From Thiotrichales bacterium (GTDB lineage Bacteria; Pseudomonadota; Gammaproteobacteria; UWMA-0217), in assembly GCA_024763135.1 (NCBI GenBank), contig JANTGD010000145.1, positions 1 to 8,268 of the forward strand: 8,268 nucleotides of DNA, given 5' to 3'. A program made the position numbers and the translations under genes. The notes below the pieces were generated by a model. It searched no databases, had not been told where the DNA came from, and saw only the letters and a list, made by a program, of their open reading frames with translations. This document shows, piece by piece, positions 6,223-8,268 of the stretch (position 1 is its first letter; every line of letters starts with the position of its first letter).

Positions 6223-6962
6223 GGCATGTACATCCCGCCGTTGACGTGAATCGTTTCACCCGTAATATAGCCCGCATCGGCAGACGCGAGAAAAGCCACC
6301 GCCTTCGCGATTTCCTCCGCTTGGCCCAGTCGACCAAGCGCAATCTCATTGAGCAACGCAGTGCGCTGCTCTTCTGGCAAAGCCCGGGTCATATCAGTAT
6401 CGATAAAACCGGGCGCCACGGTATTGACGGTAATGCCTCTTGAACCGACTTCGCGCGCCAGGGATTTGGAAAAACCGATCATACCAGCCTTTGCCGCAGC
6501 GTAGTTAGCCTGCCCAGGATTACCCGTAAGACCAACCACCGAGGCAATATTGATTATCCGTCCCTTACGTTGCTTCATCATCCCGCGCAGACAGCCCTTG
6601 CTCAAGCGATAGACAGAACTCAGATTGGTGTTGATGACCGCATCCCAGTCTTCGTCTTTCATACGCATGAGTAAATTGTCGCGCGTAATGCCGGCATTGT
6701 TGACCAAAATAGAGGGAACCGAAAACTGATCTGTAATGCGTTCAAACAGCTGTTTGACGCTGGCCGGGTCTGCGACATTCAAGGGGAATCCCTGCCCCTC
6801 GAACTCTGCAGTTCGTAGATAGTCGGTAATTGCAGCAGCGCCTTGCTCGGTGGTCGCCGTACCAATCACCGTGGCGCCACGACGCCCCAATTCCAGTGCA
6901 ATGGCCTGACCAATCCCGCGACTGGCGCCGGTAATCAGTGCAATCTCTCCTGTTAGACTCAT
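6219..6962 (-). CDS. fabG: 3-oxoacyl-ACP reductase FabG
   Basis: Encodes 247 aa (E. coli FabG is 244), an NADPH-dependent short-chain dehydrogenase/reductase that reduces 3-oxoacyl-ACP to 3-hydroxyacyl-ACP. TGASRGIG (11-18) binds the cofactor and NNAG (88-91) is the structural motif. The catalytic set Asn113, Ser141, Tyr154 and Lys158 (NYAAAK) is complete, and the C-terminal HVNGGMYMP is typical of FabG rather than other SDRs. The ATG overlaps the fabD stop in ATGA and has a strong GAGGAG (6976-6971) 8 nt upstream. The stop codon TAA (6221-6219) lies inside the TTAA flank of the transposon-like element, so the protein is full length despite the insertion. Confidence 0.97.
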   Translation of the reverse strand: MSLTGEIALITGASRGIGQAIALELGRRGATVIGTATTEQGAAAITDYLRTAEFEGQGFPLNVADPASVKQLFERITDQFSVPSILVNNAGITRDNLLMRMKDEDWDAVINTNLSSVYRLSKGCLRGMMKQRKGRIINIASVVGLTGNPGQANYAAAKAGMIGFSKSLAREVGSRGITVNTVAPGFIDTDMTRALPEEQRTALLNEIALGRLGQAEEIAKAVAFLASADAGYITGETIHVNGGMYMP

Positions 6963-7894
6963 GCGGCAGTCTCCTCTATTGCTTGCTCAAGGGAAGCAGG
7001 ATCGAAAACGCAGGCGGTGTTCAGTTGCCGGTCGATCCGTTTGTTTAGCCCGGTCAGCACCTTGCCCGGCCCAAATTCCAAAACGCGCGTGATACCACGG
7101 TCTTTCAGTTGCGCGATGGTTTCAACCCAACGTACCGGGCTGTAGAGCTGTTGTAACAATGCTTGCCGGATCTCGGAGTCACTGTTGTGCTCAGAGACAT
7201 CCACATTGTGTAATACCGGGATATTGGGTGCTGAAATTGAGATGGATTGGAGTAGCGGTCGCAGTGCATCGGCTGCTGGACTCATTAATTCGCAATGAGA
7301 AGGGACGCTCACAGATAATTTCAGCGCACGTTTTGCGCCGGCTTGCTTGGCCAGCTCGATGGCCCGGTCAACCGCCGCAGCGGTACCCGCAATAACCACT
7401 TGGCCCGGCGAGTTGTAGTTGGCCGGTGAGAGGATGTCACCCTGCGCAGCTGCATCACAGATCTCCGCCACCTGAGCATCATCCAAACCCAATACAGCGG
7501 CCATTGCCCCCGCCCCTGCAGGCACCGCAAGCTGCATTTGCCGCCCCCGTTCCGCCACCAATTGCAGTGCGTCGTCAAACGCTAGCGCTCCGCTGGCAAC
7601 CAATGCCGAGTATTCTCCCAGACTATGGCCAGCGAGACATGACGATTCCACACCACCTTGCTGCTGCCAGACGCGCCAAACGGCAATACCGGCTGCGAGC
7701 AACGCGGGTTGTGTATGCTCGGTGGCATTGAGCTGCTCTTCTGGCCCTTCCTGAGTCAAGCGCCAGACATCCATCCCCAAGGCATCAGAAGCTTCTTGAA
7801 AACTTTCTTGCACAATGGGAAAAGCAGCGGCAAGCGTACTGAGCATACCGATGGATTGCGAGCCCTGACCTGGAAATACGACGGCGAAAGACAT
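6959..7894 (-). CDS. fabD: Malonyl-CoA:ACP transacylase FabD
   Basis: Encodes 311 aa (E. coli FabD is 309) and transfers malonyl from CoA to ACP, supplying the extender unit. GQGSQ (9-13) forms the oxyanion region, Ser91 in GHSLGE is the acyl-carrying nucleophile, Arg116 binds the malonyl carboxylate and His200 in VPSH completes the dyad. GPGKVL (275-280) is also conserved. The ATG at 7894 was chosen because the protein then begins MSFAVVFPGQGSQ, as in the family, with AGAGG upstream. The reading frame is open 41 codons further, but that extension has no family similarity. The 3' end overlaps fabG by 4 nt. fabH, normally just upstream, is not seen. Confidence 0.97.
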   Translation of the reverse strand: MSFAVVFPGQGSQSIGMLSTLAAAFPIVQESFQEASDALGMDVWRLTQEGPEEQLNATEHTQPALLAAGIAVWRVWQQQGGVESSCLAGHSLGEYSALVASGALAFDDALQLVAERGRQMQLAVPAGAGAMAAVLGLDDAQVAEICDAAAQGDILSPANYNSPGQVVIAGTAAAVDRAIELAKQAGAKRALKLSVSVPSHCELMSPAADALRPLLQSISISAPNIPVLHNVDVSEHNSDSEIRQALLQQLYSPVRWVETIAQLKDRGITRVLEFGPGKVLTGLNKRIDRQLNTACVFDPASLEQAIEETAA

Positions 7895-7931
7895 GGTGAG
7901 CGCCTCTAAAATAAGGATGAAAAAGCCGCGT

Positions 7932-7961
7932 AGTCTATGCCGCATCGAACAAAAAAGGCAA
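7932..7961 (-). promoter_or_regulatory. Possible sigma70 promoter for fabD
   Basis: TTGCCT (7961-7956; 4 of 6) and TAGACT (7937-7932; 4 of 6) are separated by 18 bases, giving a predicted start about 30 bases before the fabD ATG. The absence of an adjacent upstream gene makes a local promoter likely, but the hexamers are moderate. Confidence 0.35.
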
Positions 7962-8127
7962 CTTTGATCCCACAGCCCTTCCGGAATCGGCGAGTCACCG
8001 CTCGCAACAGACAACATTCAAGTCAGCGCTCGACCATAACGTTACTCGCGCACAGACCGATGGTTAAGGGCTTGATCGCTGCGCAGCATGTGCCTAGTAC
8101 ACCGACAAGTCCAAACTGTCTATATCA

Positions 8128-8224
8128 GCGCAAACCCACGCGTTCAGAACAAGGCATTGTTGCGAAGCCATGGTTGTTCCATGTCGAGCAGCAATAACGC
8201 CGTGCTGGACGCGTGGGTTTGCGC
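8128..8224. repeat. 97-bp hairpin repeat upstream of fabD
   Basis: GCGCAAACCCACGCGT (8128-8143) and ACGCGTGGGTTTGCGC (8209-8224) are perfect 16-nt complements. Pairing continues inward with few mismatches (CAG with CTG, ATTGTTGC with GCAGCAAT) to a centre where CATGG (8170-8174) faces CCATG (8179-8183). Almost the entire 97 bases can fold into one stem. It encodes nothing recognisable and lacks a following T-run on either strand. A dispersed hairpin repeat (REP- or MITE-like) is the best reading. No clear direct repeats flank the arms. Confidence 0.65.
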
Positions 8225-8268
8225 CCTTCGGGTGAGCCATCAAGGGGTCATCTGTAGCCTTGTTTTTA

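Larger units (their letters stand above)
7895..8268 (-). other. Gene-free region upstream of fabD
   Basis: No convincing gene is seen in these 374 bases. A short minus-strand frame stays open from the window edge to a TAG at 8096-8094, but it runs straight through the large inverted repeat and does not resemble the FabH C-terminus. The region contains a hairpin repeat (8128-8224) and a promoter candidate (7961-7932). The stretch 7962-8127 shows nothing else I recognise. Confidence 0.5.

Noticed and set aside
7895..8017. N-terminal extension of fabD by 41 codons
   Set aside because: The extension has no similarity to FabD, while the ATG at 7894 gives the canonical N-terminus with a ribosome binding site.
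7937..8197. Plus-strand frame of 86 codons upstream of fabD
   Set aside because: No ribosome binding site or recognisable domain, and it runs into the hairpin repeat.
8094..8268. Minus-strand open frame running off the right edge, possibly a FabH C-terminus
   Set aside because: The residues do not resemble the FabH end and the frame passes through the inverted repeat; more likely non-coding.
1..8268. CRISPR array, tRNA or rRNA genes
   Set aside because: No regularly spaced direct repeats and no tRNA- or rRNA-like sequence were recognised.

Overview
The window holds a conserved bacterial housekeeping cluster, all on the minus strand. In transcription order it reads fabD, fabG, acpP, fabF, pabC, mltG, tmk, holB, pilZ. 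This order, together with a type IV pilus PilZ protein directly after holB, points to a gammaproteobacterium of moderate GC content. E. coli has a similar fab-pabC-yceG-tmk-holB order but no pilZ. I cannot name the genus.

Layout from right to left (transcription direction). 8268-7895 has no convincing gene. It carries a large, nearly perfect hairpin (16-nt arms at 8128-8143 and 8209-8224) and a possible sigma70 promoter in front of fabD; fabH, the usual upstream neighbour, is not seen. fabD and fabG overlap by ATGA. A 488-bp gap separates fabG from acpP. Its fabG-proximal third is a 160-bp terminal-inverted-repeat element (6059-6218) flanked by TTAA direct repeats, one of which supplies the fabG stop codon. 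The remainder is the acpP leader, with a 9-bp inverted repeat. acpP and fabF follow with a 68-bp spacer containing a hairpin; fabF begins with TTG. A second spacer with an 8-bp hairpin lies before pabC. pabC, mltG, tmk and holB are tightly packed (TAATG, GTGA and a 10-nt overlap), so they are probably translationally coupled. pilZ follows after 23 bp, then a weak terminator candidate.

Functionally, FabD loads malonyl groups onto ACP, FabF condenses malonyl-ACP with the growing chain and FabG reduces the product, so fabD-fabG-acpP-fabF is a type II fatty acid synthesis core. PabC makes p-aminobenzoate for folate, MltG cleaves nascent glycan strands, Tmk makes dTDP, HolB is the clamp-loader delta-prime subunit and PilZ supports type IV pilus assembly. 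No new multi-gene system is present. The unusual content is intergenic: a candidate miniature transposable element (IS5-like ends) and two hairpin-rich repeats with partly similar cores placed at fab gene boundaries.
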